A stretch of DNA of 64,000 nucleotides from Comamonadaceae bacterium (lineage in GTDB: Bacteria; Pseudomonadota; Gammaproteobacteria; Burkholderiales; Burkholderiaceae_C), in assembly GCA_027484105.1 (NCBI GenBank), contig JAIXUG010000023.1, positions 41,544 through 105,543 on the forward strand. Reading direction: 5' to 3'. Of this stretch, positions 36,289-45,493 are shown piece after piece. The translations under genes and the position numbers were made by a program. The notes beneath the pieces were generated by a model. That model saw nothing but the letters and a program-made list of their open reading frames with translations. It had not been told where the DNA came from and ran no database searches. The first letter of the stretch is position 1. Every line of letters starts with the position of its first letter.

Positions 36289-37042
36289 GGTGCACCCACC
36301 CTTCTTCGAGATGTTTCCAGACCTGGGTGTAGGTGCGGTGGAAGTCATCGCTGGTCTGCAGCTCACGGATGGAGCGTGGACGCGCCAGCGGTACCTTCAC
36401 ATCGGCCACGATGCGTCCTGGCCGCGAAGACATCACCATCACCCGGTCGGCCAGTGCCACCGCTTCCGACAAGTCGTGTGTCACAAACAGCACAGTTCTG
36501 TTGCCTTCCTGGCACAGCTGCAGCAGCAAGTCTTGCAACTGCAGCTTGGTTTGCGCATCCAGCGCCCCAAACGGCTCGTCCATGAGCAGCAGTGGCGAAG
36601 GCATGGCAAAGGTGCGGGCTAAGGCCACGCGTTGGCGCATGCCGTGGGACAGTGCTTTGGGCAACCGATACTCAGACCCGCCCAATCCAACCTGCTTGAG
36701 CATCACAGCAGCCCGTTCACGGGCATCCGCAATGGGTACGCCGCGCACTTTCAGGCCAAAGGCGGCGTTGTCCAGCGCATTGAGCCATGGAAACAGGCTG
36801 TCGCGCGCCAACATGTAAGCCACGTTATGGCTGCCCAGTGCCGGCTGTTCGCCCGCCACCCGCAGGCTTTGACCTGTAGGCAAATCGACCAGCCCTGCAC
36901 AGAGGTTGAGCAAGGTGGTCTTGCCGCAGCCGCTCGGCCCTGCGAGCGCGACAAACTCCCCCGCCTTGACGTGCAGGTCCACACCCTGCAACACCAAGTT
37001 GGTGCCGTCAAAGCTCAGGTCGATGCGCTGCGCGTCGATCAT
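36278..37042 (-). CDS. ABC transporter ATP-binding protein, nitrate/sulfonate/taurine type
   Basis: This 254-residue SsuB/TauB-like ATPase has the Walker A GPSGCGKTT, a signature-motif variant LSHGMRQRVALARTFA, Walker B LLLMDEPFGALD and switch His in VLFVTHDLSEAVALADR. The signature reads LSHGM where LSGGM is usual. It lies 34 bp after the binding-protein gene and overlaps the permease gene, as expected for one importer complex. Confidence 0.93.
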   Translation of the reverse strand: MIDAQRIDLSFDGTNLVLQGVDLHVKAGEFVALAGPSGCGKTTLLNLCAGLVDLPTGQSLRVAGEQPALGSHNVAYMLARDSLFPWLNALDNAAFGLKVRGVPIADARERAAVMLKQVGLGGSEYRLPKALSHGMRQRVALARTFAMPSPLLLMDEPFGALDAQTKLQLQDLLLQLCQEGNRTVLFVTHDLSEAVALADRVMVMSSRPGRIVADVKVPLARPRSIRELQTSDDFHRTYTQVWKHLEEGWVHHEG

Positions 37043-37076
37043 GCGTGTTCCCTGAAAGGTTCGCTGTGGTCGGCGT

Positions 37077-38075
37077 TCAGGGCAAGACGGCGGGGGCCAT
37101 GTCCACTCGGCCGGGCAGCAGTTTGTTTTCGGTCATGGCATCGGCCACCGCCTGCATGGCAGGCACGGTGCCACGGGCCTTGAAGTTGCCGATGGAGTTG
37201 CGCAGGCTGATCTCAGCGATCTGGTCGGCGTTGGGCAATTGCAGGGCAAAGGTCTTGCGCAGGATCTCCAGTGTCTTGCCGAAGTTGGCCGGGTTGGCGA
37301 TGAATGCATCCGACAAGTCCAGCATCCTGCGGATCGCAGCCACCGTTTGCGGATTGGCCGCTGCCCATTCGGTCTTCACCGCCATGGTGCCAGCGCCACC
37401 CCGAGTCGCCAGCATGCTCTTAGGACCCTGACCTTTGCGGGGGTCGACCACCAAGCGGCATGCCTTGAGCACTTCGCACATGCCGTCGGTGGGCGGGAAG
37501 GTCATGATCAGGTCGACTTGGCCGCGTGTGAGCGCTGGAAATGCCGTGTCGGGCGCACCCACGGCCACAAAGGTCACGTCATTCGCAGTCAGGCCCACAT
37601 CGGCCAGCATGTCGATCACCTGAAATTCAGCGCCCGAGCCGCGCTGGGTCACGCCAATTTTCTTGCCCTTGAAGGACTTGACCACACCGGGGTAGCCTTC
37701 TTTTTCGGTCGGCAATTCGGTTTTTGCACCTGCGGCCATGAAAAACACCGGATCGACAAAGCCTGCGGCAATGATGGAAATGGGGGTCTTGCGGGCCACG
37801 GCAGCAGCGGCTACCTCGGTCGGGCCGAAAAACACCTCGATGTCACCAGAGAGCATGGTCTGCATGCCCAAAGGCGCGGCTGGAATCGTTCGCAGTTCGC
37901 AACGGATGCCCGCTTGCTGGCAAAAGCCTTGTTCAATGGCCACACGCACCAACAGATTGCCGGTGCCGGGGTAGTCCTGGAAGCGCACCACGGGTTGTGC
38001 CATGGCGCTGGCGCCCAGTGTCAGGGCGATCGCACCCAAGGTGGTGCGCACGAATGCAGCTGCAGAAAATTTCAT
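37077..38075 (-). CDS. ABC transporter substrate-binding protein (NMT1/SsuA-like)
   Basis: This 332-residue periplasmic solute-binding protein has an N-terminal signal peptide (VRTTLGAIALTLGASAMA, cleavage expected before QPVVRF). The body shows the SsuA/TauA/NMT1 pattern, with GIRCELRTIPAAPLGMQTML and GKKIGVTQRGSGAEFQVID. Family substrates are sulfonates, taurine, nitrate, thiamine precursors or aromatic acids, so the ligand cannot be fixed by sequence. It is the first gene of the BMC operon. The ATG at 38075 has GGAGACGAC just upstream; the frame stays open further upstream but without homology. Confidence 0.9.
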   Translation of the reverse strand: MKFSAAAFVRTTLGAIALTLGASAMAQPVVRFQDYPGTGNLLVRVAIEQGFCQQAGIRCELRTIPAAPLGMQTMLSGDIEVFFGPTEVAAAAVARKTPISIIAAGFVDPVFFMAAGAKTELPTEKEGYPGVVKSFKGKKIGVTQRGSGAEFQVIDMLADVGLTANDVTFVAVGAPDTAFPALTRGQVDLIMTFPPTDGMCEVLKACRLVVDPRKGQGPKSMLATRGGAGTMAVKTEWAAANPQTVAAIRRMLDLSDAFIANPANFGKTLEILRKTFALQLPNADQIAEISLRNSIGNFKARGTVPAMQAVADAMTENKLLPGRVDMAPAVLP

Positions 38076-38100
38076 GTCGTCTCCAATATGGTTCTTTGAC

Positions 38101-38114
38101 TTGATCACCGTCAA
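38101..38114. promoter_or_regulatory. FNR/Crp-like box upstream of the BMC operon
   Basis: TTGATCACCGTCAA matches the FNR-type consensus TTGAT-N4-ATCAA with one mismatch. It lies 26 bp upstream of the start codon of the binding-protein gene, in the 135-bp spacer shared with the divergent Crp/Fnr-family gene. Whether the divergent regulator or a genome-encoded FNR binds it cannot be told from sequence. Confidence 0.45.
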
Positions 38115-38126
38115 GCTCGGCGAAAT

Positions 38127-38138
38127 GGATTTAAATCC
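38127..38138. promoter_or_regulatory. 12-bp perfect palindrome in the divergent spacer
   Basis: GGATTTAAATCC is self-complementary over all 12 bases and sits near the middle of the spacer between the BMC operon and the Crp/Fnr-family gene. It could be an operator or part of an AT-rich promoter. Chance cannot be excluded. Confidence 0.3.
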
Positions 38139-38151
38139 GCACGTTTTCGGC

Positions 38152-38175
38152 AAATTGTTTCTGATGTGACAATTT
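38152..38175. promoter_or_regulatory. Inverted repeat AAATTGT-N10-ACAATTT
   Basis: Perfect 7-bp arms (38152-38158 and 38169-38175) are separated by 10 bp, a 24-bp dyad of the size bound by dimeric Crp/Fnr regulators. It starts 36 bp before the regulator's start codon and 77 bp before the BMC operon start. It is a good candidate for autoregulation and control of the operon. Confidence 0.45.
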
Positions 38176-38210
38176 AGGGGAAAGCACTCAAAAAAACTTT
38201 TCACCTCAGA

Positions 38211-38954
38211 ATGAAAGACACCATGCCTTCGCCGCCTACCCGTCCTTTCAAATTCAAGCCAGGCACCGAGCGCCAGCCCGCCTACAAAGCGCTGGACGCT
38301 GATGAATTCAAGAGGACTGGCACGCAAAACTCAGGCCTCACAACGCGATCGACCCAAGCACTGCACAGCGTGGGCGTTCTGCGCACCTGGACCGATGGCC
38401 AAGTCTTGCTCAGCCGTGGCCAACCCACCTCGGCGGCATGGCTGGTCGTCAGTGGACGTGTGCGCATCAGTGTGATCACCTCGGAAGGTGAGGAGCAATT
38501 GCTGCGTTGGATGTTGCCCGGTGAGATCGCGGGCTTGAGCTCGGTGTTTGCCCAAGCCACCAATCCGGCCGACATGGTCTCTCATGGCCTGACGCAGGTC
38601 TTGCAGATCGAGCGCGGACGATTGATTGAACTGATTGGGCGTGACCCTGCGGTGGCGCTGGACTTGCTGCGCATCCTGGGCCTGCGCATCAACCAACTGT
38701 TTGACACTCTGGCCGATCGAGGCATTCACAGCCTGGAACAACGTGTGTGGGCCACCTTGGAGCGCATTGCCAAATTCAACAGTGTGGCCGTGCCCGACGG
38801 CGTGATGCTGCGCGTGAGCCAGTCCGACCTGGCCCAGGCCGCCTCCGCATCACGCCAGCGCGTGAACCAACAGCTGCGGCACTTTCAAGACCAAGGCCTG
38901 ATCCGGCTGGGTTACCGCAACATTGTTCTCCTCAGGCCCACCAGCACCCCATGA
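38211..38954 (+). CDS. Crp/Fnr-family transcriptional regulator
   Basis: This 247-residue protein has a cyclic-nucleotide-binding-like beta-roll (about residues 50-165, with LSRGQPTSAAWLVVSGRVRI), a dimer helix and a C-terminal winged helix-turn-helix (LAQAASASRQRVNQQLRHFQ). It contains no cysteine, so it cannot hold an FNR-type iron-sulfur cluster. The recognition helix lacks the E-x2-SR residues of FNR, so its DNA target should differ. An extended N-terminus of about 45 residues is unusual. It diverges from the BMC operon, hence a likely local regulator (inference). The next gene overlaps it by ATGA. Confidence 0.87.
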   Translation: MKDTMPSPPTRPFKFKPGTERQPAYKALDADEFKRTGTQNSGLTTRSTQALHSVGVLRTWTDGQVLLSRGQPTSAAWLVVSGRVRISVITSEGEEQLLRWMLPGEIAGLSSVFAQATNPADMVSHGLTQVLQIERGRLIELIGRDPAVALDLLRILGLRINQLFDTLADRGIHSLEQRVWATLERIAKFNSVAVPDGVMLRVSQSDLAQAASASRQRVNQQLRHFQDQGLIRLGYRNIVLLRPTSTP

Positions 38955-39778
38955 TCTTTCACACCACCGAGCCGCCCTTCCGATTCCGCCAGGGCACGCG
39001 CCCTTTGCTGGTCTCCATGCCGCATGTGGGCACGCATGTGCCGCCAGATTTGGCCATGCGTTTGACCGATGAAGCCCGCCGGGTGCCCGACACCGACTGG
39101 CATTTGGAACGCCTGTACGACTTTGCCGATGAACTCGGCGCCTCTGTGCTGGTGGCCACCCATTCGCGTTATGTCATCGACCTGAACCGTCCGCCCGATG
39201 GTGCCAGCTTGTACCCTGGCCAGAGCGTGACGGGCTTGTGTCCGGTGGACTTGTTTGACCATCAGCCCCTGTACCGTGACCCGGCCGATGAGCCCGGCGA
39301 GGCCGAGATTGCCGCTCGCCGCAAGGCCATCTGGCAGCCTTATCACGCGCAGTTGGCACAAGAGCTGGCGCGGCTGCGTGAGGTGCATGGCGTGGCGGCG
39401 CTGTGGGACGCGCACTCCATCCGCTCTGTGGTGCCTCGCTTTTTTGACGGCCAACTGCCCGATCTGAACCTGGGCACGGCTAACGGGGGAAGCTGTGACC
39501 CGCGCTTGGCTGCTCAGTTGTTGGCCATGGGTCACCAGGCCAAGCCTTTCACTGCAGTGCTCAACGGCCGCTTCAAAGGCGGCCACATCACACGCCAATA
39601 CGGTAACCCTAGCCAAGGCATCCATGCCGTGCAGATGGAGCTGACACAACGCACTTACATGCAAGAAAGCTGGCCGTTTGAATACCTGCCCGAGGTGGCT
39701 ACAGCTGTGCAAGGTCATCTGCGGCGCATGTTGGCGGCGATGCTGGCTTTTGTCGAAAGCCATGGCTTGGTCAAATGA
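38951..39778 (+). CDS. N-formylglutamate amidohydrolase-like protein
   Basis: This 275-residue protein belongs to the N-formylglutamate amidohydrolase (FGase/HutG) family. It has MPHVGTHVPPDLAMRL near the start, then THSRYVIDLNRPPDGASLYP, LWDAHSIRSVVPRFFDGQLP and HITRQYGNP, which hold the likely metal-binding and catalytic residues. HutG deformylates N-formylglutamate in histidine catabolism. No other hut gene is present here, so the real substrate may be another amide. It is coupled to the regulator by an ATGA overlap, which suggests a shared function. Confidence 0.82.
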   Translation: MIFHTTEPPFRFRQGTRPLLVSMPHVGTHVPPDLAMRLTDEARRVPDTDWHLERLYDFADELGASVLVATHSRYVIDLNRPPDGASLYPGQSVTGLCPVDLFDHQPLYRDPADEPGEAEIAARRKAIWQPYHAQLAQELARLREVHGVAALWDAHSIRSVVPRFFDGQLPDLNLGTANGGSCDPRLAAQLLAMGHQAKPFTAVLNGRFKGGHITRQYGNPSQGIHAVQMELTQRTYMQESWPFEYLPEVATAVQGHLRRMLAAMLAFVESHGLVK

Positions 39779-39880
39779 GTGAGCGTGTCATGCCTGTCCC
39801 TCACGCTTGACGCGCACATGACCGACTGAGCCATGCGCTGGCCCTAATATGGATGCCAAATGGCTTCATGCGAGGGGTGT

Positions 39881-41470
39881 ATGGACTTTGACTATGTGAT
39901 CGTGGGCGGCGGCTCGGCAGGGTGTGTGTTGGCCAGCCGCTTGAGTGAAGACCCGACTGTGCAGGTGGCCCTGATCGAAGCCGGGCCGCCCGACACCAGT
40001 GACTTGATCCATTGCCCGGCGGGCATTGCGCTCATGGCCCGCACCGAAATCGTCTCTCAAGGCCTGAACACCGTGCCACAACCCGGCTTGAACGGCCGTA
40101 TTGGTTTTCAGCCGCGTGGCCGCACCTTGGGCGGCTCCAGCTCGACCAATGCGATGGCCTACATCCGTGGCCAACAGGTTGACTACGACACTTGGGCCCA
40201 GATGGGTTGCACGGGCTGGTCTTGGGCCGAGGTCTTCCCCTACTTTCTGAAGGCCGAGCACAACGAGCGCATCCACAACGAATGGCATGGGCAAAACGGC
40301 CCCCTGAATGTGGCCGATTTGCAAAGCCCCAATGCGTTCACCAAACGCTTTGTCGAGGCGGGCGTGCAAGCGGGTTTGATGCTCACCACCGACTTCAATG
40401 GCCCGACGCAAGAAGGCGTGGGCCTGTACCAAGTCACGCAGAAGGCGGGTGAACGTTTCAGCGCGGCCAAGGCCTACCTGACGCCCAACTTGGGCCGCCC
40501 CAATTTGCATGTCATGACCGGCGTCACCGTGGACCGCATTGGCTTGATCGATGGCGTCGCGCGGCAGGTGCACACCTTGCAGGGCCGCCAAGCGCAGACC
40601 GTGACCGCCCGGCGAGAAATCATTTTGAGTGCGGGCGCTTTTCAATCGCCCGCCATCCTCATGCGCTCAGGCATCGGGCCCGCCGCGCATTTGCAAAGCC
40701 TAGGCATCGCGGTGTTGCGCGATTTGCCTGGTGTGGGCGAAAACTTGCACGACCACCCCGACGCGGTGCTGGTGGCCGATGCGCCGGGGCACACCGATTT
40801 GATCGGCGTCTCACCCCAAGGCGTGTGGCACACCTTGCAAGCTCTGTGGGCTTGGCGCAAGCACCGTAAAGGGCGCCTGACCACCAACTTTGCCGAGGGC
40901 GGTGCCTTTTACAAAAGTCGACCCGAAGAGGCGCACCCGGACATTCAGCTGCACTTTGTGGTGGCCAAACTGGTGGACCATGGTCGCCAAATGACGCTGG
41001 GGCATGGCTACTCACTGCACGTGTGTTTGTTGCAACCAGACAGCCGTGGCCGTGTGCAATTGACCGACCGCAACCCGAACAGCGCCCCGCTGATCGACCC
41101 GCAGTTTTTGAGCGATCCGCACGACCTGCAGCGCCTGCGCGACGGGGTTCGCCAAGCCCAGCGCATCCTGGCCCAACCCGCCTTGGCTGCGTATGGCAAA
41201 GAGTGGGCCGCGTCTGCCGATGCGCACAGCGACGAACAACTCGAACACTGGATTCGCCAACACGCCGACACGGTGTACCACCCGGTAGGCACCTGCCGCA
41301 TGGGCCAAGACGACATGGCGGTGGTGGATGCTCAGCTGCGTGTGCACGGCGTGCCAGGCCTGCGCGTGGTCGATGCATCGGTCATGCCGCGCATCGTGAG
41401 CGGCAACACCAATGCCCCGACGATCATGATTGCGGAGAAGGCGGCGGATTGGATTCGTGCGGCGCATTGA
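39881..41470 (+). CDS. GMC-family FAD-dependent alcohol dehydrogenase
   Basis: This 529-residue glucose-methanol-choline oxidoreductase has the FAD-binding motif [23 protein letters not shown] signature 1 around [18 protein letters not shown] and signature 2 [20 protein letters not shown]. Its C-terminal active-site region is [10 protein letters not shown] and [15 protein letters not shown]. Homologues oxidise choline or aliphatic alcohols to aldehydes (BetA, AlkJ). It follows the amidohydrolase by 102 bp. A link to the aldehyde chemistry of the BMC operon is possible but unproven. I chose the ATG at 39881 because it precedes the FAD motif. Confidence 0.88.
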   Translation: MDFDYVIVGGGSAGCVLASRLSEDPTVQVALIEAGPPDTSDLIHCPAGIALMARTEIVSQGLNTVPQPGLNGRIGFQPRGRTLGGSSSTNAMAYIRGQQVDYDTWAQMGCTGWSWAEVFPYFLKAEHNERIHNEWHGQNGPLNVADLQSPNAFTKRFVEAGVQAGLMLTTDFNGPTQEGVGLYQVTQKAGERFSAAKAYLTPNLGRPNLHVMTGVTVDRIGLIDGVARQVHTLQGRQAQTVTARREIILSAGAFQSPAILMRSGIGPAAHLQSLGIAVLRDLPGVGENLHDHPDAVLVADAPGHTDLIGVSPQGVWHTLQALWAWRKHRKGRLTTNFAEGGAFYKSRPEEAHPDIQLHFVVAKLVDHGRQMTLGHGYSLHVCLLQPDSRGRVQLTDRNPNSAPLIDPQFLSDPHDLQRLRDGVRQAQRILAQPALAAYGKEWAASADAHSDEQLEHWIRQHADTVYHPVGTCRMGQDDMAVVDAQLRVHGVPGLRVVDASVMPRIVSGNTNAPTIMIAEKAADWIRAAH

Positions 41471-41610
41471 TGCTTTTCACACGGCCGCGTATGGCTGTGA
41501 AGGCCGGTTTTTGTTGTTCTTTGCAGTGGAGTGCATCTGAAAGGCATAGACTGCACAAAAACTGTTGAGCTCCAGAAGCTCACGCCGGTTTGCACTTGGA
41601 TGCCAATTAA

Positions 41611-41627
41611 GGTATATTTTCTATACC
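41611..41627. promoter_or_regulatory. Operator-like inverted repeat abutting brnT
   Basis: GGTATA-TTTTC-TATACC is a perfect 6-bp inverted repeat ending at the base before the brnT start codon. The arms contain TATA-like sequences that could double as a -10 element. BrnA-type antitoxins are ribbon-helix-helix repressors of their own operon, so this is the natural operator candidate. No Shine-Dalgarno sequence separates it from the ATG. Confidence 0.6.
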
Positions 41628-41891
41628 ATGATGTCCTTTGAGTTTGACGCCGCAAAGAGTGATGCCAATCGCATCAAGCATGGCATTGATTTTGTCCAAG
41701 CTCAGGTTCTCTGGAACGACCCGATGCTGTTGGAAATTCCGGCAAAAACAGACGACGAACCGCGCTATCTGGTGATTGGCGTCATGGATGGGAAGCATTG
41801 GTCGGCCGTCATCACTTACCGAGGCGCCAACATCCGATTGATATCCGTGCGTCGCGCACGCACAGAAGAGGTGGCACTTTATGAAAGCTAA
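41628..41891 (+). CDS. brnT: BrnT-family toxin (type II toxin-antitoxin)
   Basis: This 87-residue protein begins MMSFEFDAAKSDANRIKHGI, the BrnT pattern FEWDxxKxxxNxxKHGxxF. It ends GANIRLISVRRARTEEVALY, equivalent to the RISARRAxxxExxxYE end of the family. BrnT is a RelE-fold ribonuclease that blocks translation until bound by BrnA. It may start at either of two adjacent ATGs. It overlaps brnA by 11 bp and comes first, as in known brnTA modules. Confidence 0.88.
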   Translation: MMSFEFDAAKSDANRIKHGIDFVQAQVLWNDPMLLEIPAKTDDEPRYLVIGVMDGKHWSAVITYRGANIRLISVRRARTEEVALYES

Positions 41892-42150
41892 AAAGTTCGA
41901 GCAACAGTTTGATGATGGCGCAGACATCACGGCTTCTTTGGACTTGTCCAAAGCCAGGCGCGTGCAGCAGGCCCAGAAACGGGTGAATGTTGATTTCCCA
42001 ACATGGATGATTGATTCGCTGGATCGCGAAGCCAGCAAACTGGGAGTGACGAGGCAGTCCGTGATCAAGGTCTGGCTGGCCGAGCGCCTTGAGGCGTCGA
42101 CTTCTCATGCGCCGTTACAACGGGCGCCTAAAGTTGCAACGCACCGTTGA
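41881..42150 (+). CDS. brnA: BrnA-family antitoxin, ribbon-helix-helix
   Basis: This 89-residue protein has an acidic N-terminal toxin-binding stretch (KKFEQQFDDGADITASLDLS). Its C-terminal CopG/RHH DNA-binding domain reads RVNVDFPTWMIDSLDREASK and then LGVTRQSVIKVWLAERL. It should neutralise the toxin and repress the operon. It overlaps brnT. The pair stands alone between the GMC gene and gap. Confidence 0.87.
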   Translation: MKAKKFEQQFDDGADITASLDLSKARRVQQAQKRVNVDFPTWMIDSLDREASKLGVTRQSVIKVWLAERLEASTSHAPLQRAPKVATHR

Positions 42151-42227
42151 AGTTCGCCTCGGCCGGCAATTACTCCGGGGCACCGGCAGCTGAGTCTGCC
42201 GCAGGCACCTGCCCGACAAGAAGCAGA

Positions 42228-43268
<1,041 letters not shown>

Positions 43269-43337
43269 TTACGTCACCGGATTGGAAACCAGGACCCTTG
43301 CGAGAACCTGATCCCCTGTGCCGGTCTGTGAGCCTGG

Positions 43338-45389
43338 TCAGGCCTTGAGCAATGCGGCGTGGACCGTGTCGGCCACGTTCTCGGCGGTGAAGCCAAAGTG
43401 TTTGAACAGCACGGGCGCCGGGGCCGACTCGCCATAGGTGTCGATACCGACCACGGCGGCGCAGCCGTATTTCCACCAGCCGTCGGTGGCGCCCATCTCT
43501 ACCGCCACACGGGGCAGGCCTTTGGGCAGCACGCTTTGTTTGTATTCGGTGGTCTGGCGGTCAAACACATTGGTGCTGGGCATGGAGACCACGCGCACAC
43601 CGATCTTGCGTTCGGCCAGCAGCTTTTGCGCGGCCAGGGCCAGTTGCACTTCAGAGCCGGTGGCGATGATCACGCCGTGGGTCTTTTGGATGCCGACGTG
43701 TTCGGGCTCGGACAGCACATACGCGCCACGGCTGATGTCGCCCAGATCGCTCTTGGGTGAGTAAGCCAGGTTTTGGCGCGACAGCAGCAATGCCGAGGGA
43801 CGGTTCGCGTTTTGCAGCGCCACAGCCCAGGCCACGGTGGTTTCGGCCGTATCGGCGGGGCGCCACACGTCCAGACCGGGGATCAGACGCAGGCTGGCGG
43901 CGTGCTCGATCGACTGGTGGGTTGGGCCGTCTTCGCCAAGACCGATGGAGTCGTGGGTGAACACATGCACCACGCGCTGCTTCATCAACGCGGCCATGCG
44001 GATGGCGTTGCGCGAGTAGTCAGAGAAAGTCAGGAAAGTGCCGCCGTAGGGGATGTAACCGCCATGTAACGCCACGCCGTTCATGATGGCGGCCATGCCG
44101 AACTCGCGCACACCGTAGTTGATGTGGCGGCCAATACGGGAGGCCCCTCCGGTAGCCGAGCCGTCTTCCGTCTTGACCACGTCACCGGCCAGGTCCACGC
44201 GGAAGGCGGGCGTGCTCTTGGTGTTGGTGAGGTTGGAGCCCGTGAGGTCGGCCGAGCCGCCCAGCATTTCGGGCAGGGCGGCGGTGAAGGCTTCGAGCGC
44301 CAGCTGGCTGGCCTTGCGGCTGGCCACGGTCTCGCCCTTGGTGTGGGCAGCCACCACGGCGTCGAACGCCACCTGGTTGAAGTTCTTGGGCAAGTCGCCC
44401 TTCATGCGGCGCACAAACTCTTTGGCCAGGGCGGGGTGGGCGGCCTTGTAAGCGGCAAAGGCCTTGTTCCACTGCGCTTCACGGGCTTTGCCTGCGGCCT
44501 TGGCGTCCCAGTCGGCATAGACCGCTTTGGGGATCTTGAAGGGCTCGGCCGTCCAGCCCAGGGCTTCGCGGGTGAGTTTGATTTCTTCGGCGCCAAGGGG
44601 TTCGCCGTGGGCCTTGGAGGTGCCTGCACGGTTGGGCGAGCCCTTGCCGATGGCGGTCTTGCAGACGATCAGGGTGGGTTTGTCGGCGCTGTGCTTGGCA
44701 GAAGCGATGGCTTTGGAGACGGCTGCAGCGTCGTGGCCATCTACGGCATCGATCACGTTCCAGCCGCAGGCGGCAAAGCGCTGGGGGGTTTTGTCGATGA
44801 ACCAAGGGGCGACCTGACCGTCGATCGAGATGCCGTTGTCGTCGTACAGGGCAATCAGTTTGTTCAGCTTCCAGGCGCCGGCCAGGGCCACGGCTTCGTG
44901 GCTGATGCCTTCCATCAGGCAGCCGTCACCCAGGAACACGTAGGTGTGGTGATTGACAATTGTGTGGTCGGCTTTGTTGAACTCAGCCGCCAGCATCTTC
45001 TCGGCCAGGGCCATGCCCACGGCGTTGGTGATGCCCTGACCCAGTGGGCCGGTGGTGGTTTCCACGCCGGGGGTGATGCCCACTTCGGGGTGACCCGCAG
45101 TCTTGCTGTGGAGTTGACGGAAGTTCTTCAGTTCTTCGATCGGCAGCTTGTAGCCGGTCAGGTGCAGCACCGAATAAATCAGCATCGAGCCGTGGCCGTT
45201 GGACAGCACAAAGCGGTCACGGTTGGCCCAATGCGGGTTGCTGGGGTTGTGCTGCAGGTGATCGCCCCACAGCGCCACGGCCATGTCGGCCATGCCCATG
45301 GGTGCGCCGGGGTGCCCCGAATTGGCTTGTTGAACAGCGTCCATAGAAAGGGCGCGGATGGCGTTGGCCATTTGTTGCTGGTTTGCCAT
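43338..45389 (-). CDS. tkt: Transketolase
   Basis: This 683-residue thiamine-diphosphate enzyme of the pentose phosphate pathway begins [20 protein letters not shown], followed by [20 protein letters not shown]. It has the ThDP motif [20 protein letters not shown] (GDG...), the pyrimidine-domain [20 protein letters not shown] and a C-terminal transketolase domain. The reading frame stays open for another 370 codons upstream, but those overlap the Rieske gene in a different frame and show no homology. The ATG at 45389 is therefore the start. Confidence 0.96.
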   Translation of the reverse strand: MANQQQMANAIRALSMDAVQQANSGHPGAPMGMADMAVALWGDHLQHNPSNPHWANRDRFVLSNGHGSMLIYSVLHLTGYKLPIEELKNFRQLHSKTAGHPEVGITPGVETTTGPLGQGITNAVGMALAEKMLAAEFNKADHTIVNHHTYVFLGDGCLMEGISHEAVALAGAWKLNKLIALYDDNGISIDGQVAPWFIDKTPQRFAACGWNVIDAVDGHDAAAVSKAIASAKHSADKPTLIVCKTAIGKGSPNRAGTSKAHGEPLGAEEIKLTREALGWTAEPFKIPKAVYADWDAKAAGKAREAQWNKAFAAYKAAHPALAKEFVRRMKGDLPKNFNQVAFDAVVAAHTKGETVASRKASQLALEAFTAALPEMLGGSADLTGSNLTNTKSTPAFRVDLAGDVVKTEDGSATGGASRIGRHINYGVREFGMAAIMNGVALHGGYIPYGGTFLTFSDYSRNAIRMAALMKQRVVHVFTHDSIGLGEDGPTHQSIEHAASLRLIPGLDVWRPADTAETTVAWAVALQNANRPSALLLSRQNLAYSPKSDLGDISRGAYVLSEPEHVGIQKTHGVIIATGSEVQLALAAQKLLAERKIGVRVVSMPSTNVFDRQTTEYKQSVLPKGLPRVAVEMGATDGWWKYGCAAVVGIDTYGESAPAPVLFKHFGFTAENVADTVHAALLKA

Positions 45390-45493
45390 GTGGGCAGCTC
45401 CGGGGATGGGGTTCTGGAAAACCCGTGATTTTAGCGGTTGTCCATCGGCTGACCCGGCTCTCGCAGTCCAGCGTGAGGCCCCGCAAGAAGTGA

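Noticed and set aside
38211..38954. Calling the regulator FNR
   Set aside because: It contains no cysteine and lacks the FNR E-x2-SR recognition residues, so only Crp/Fnr family membership is supported.
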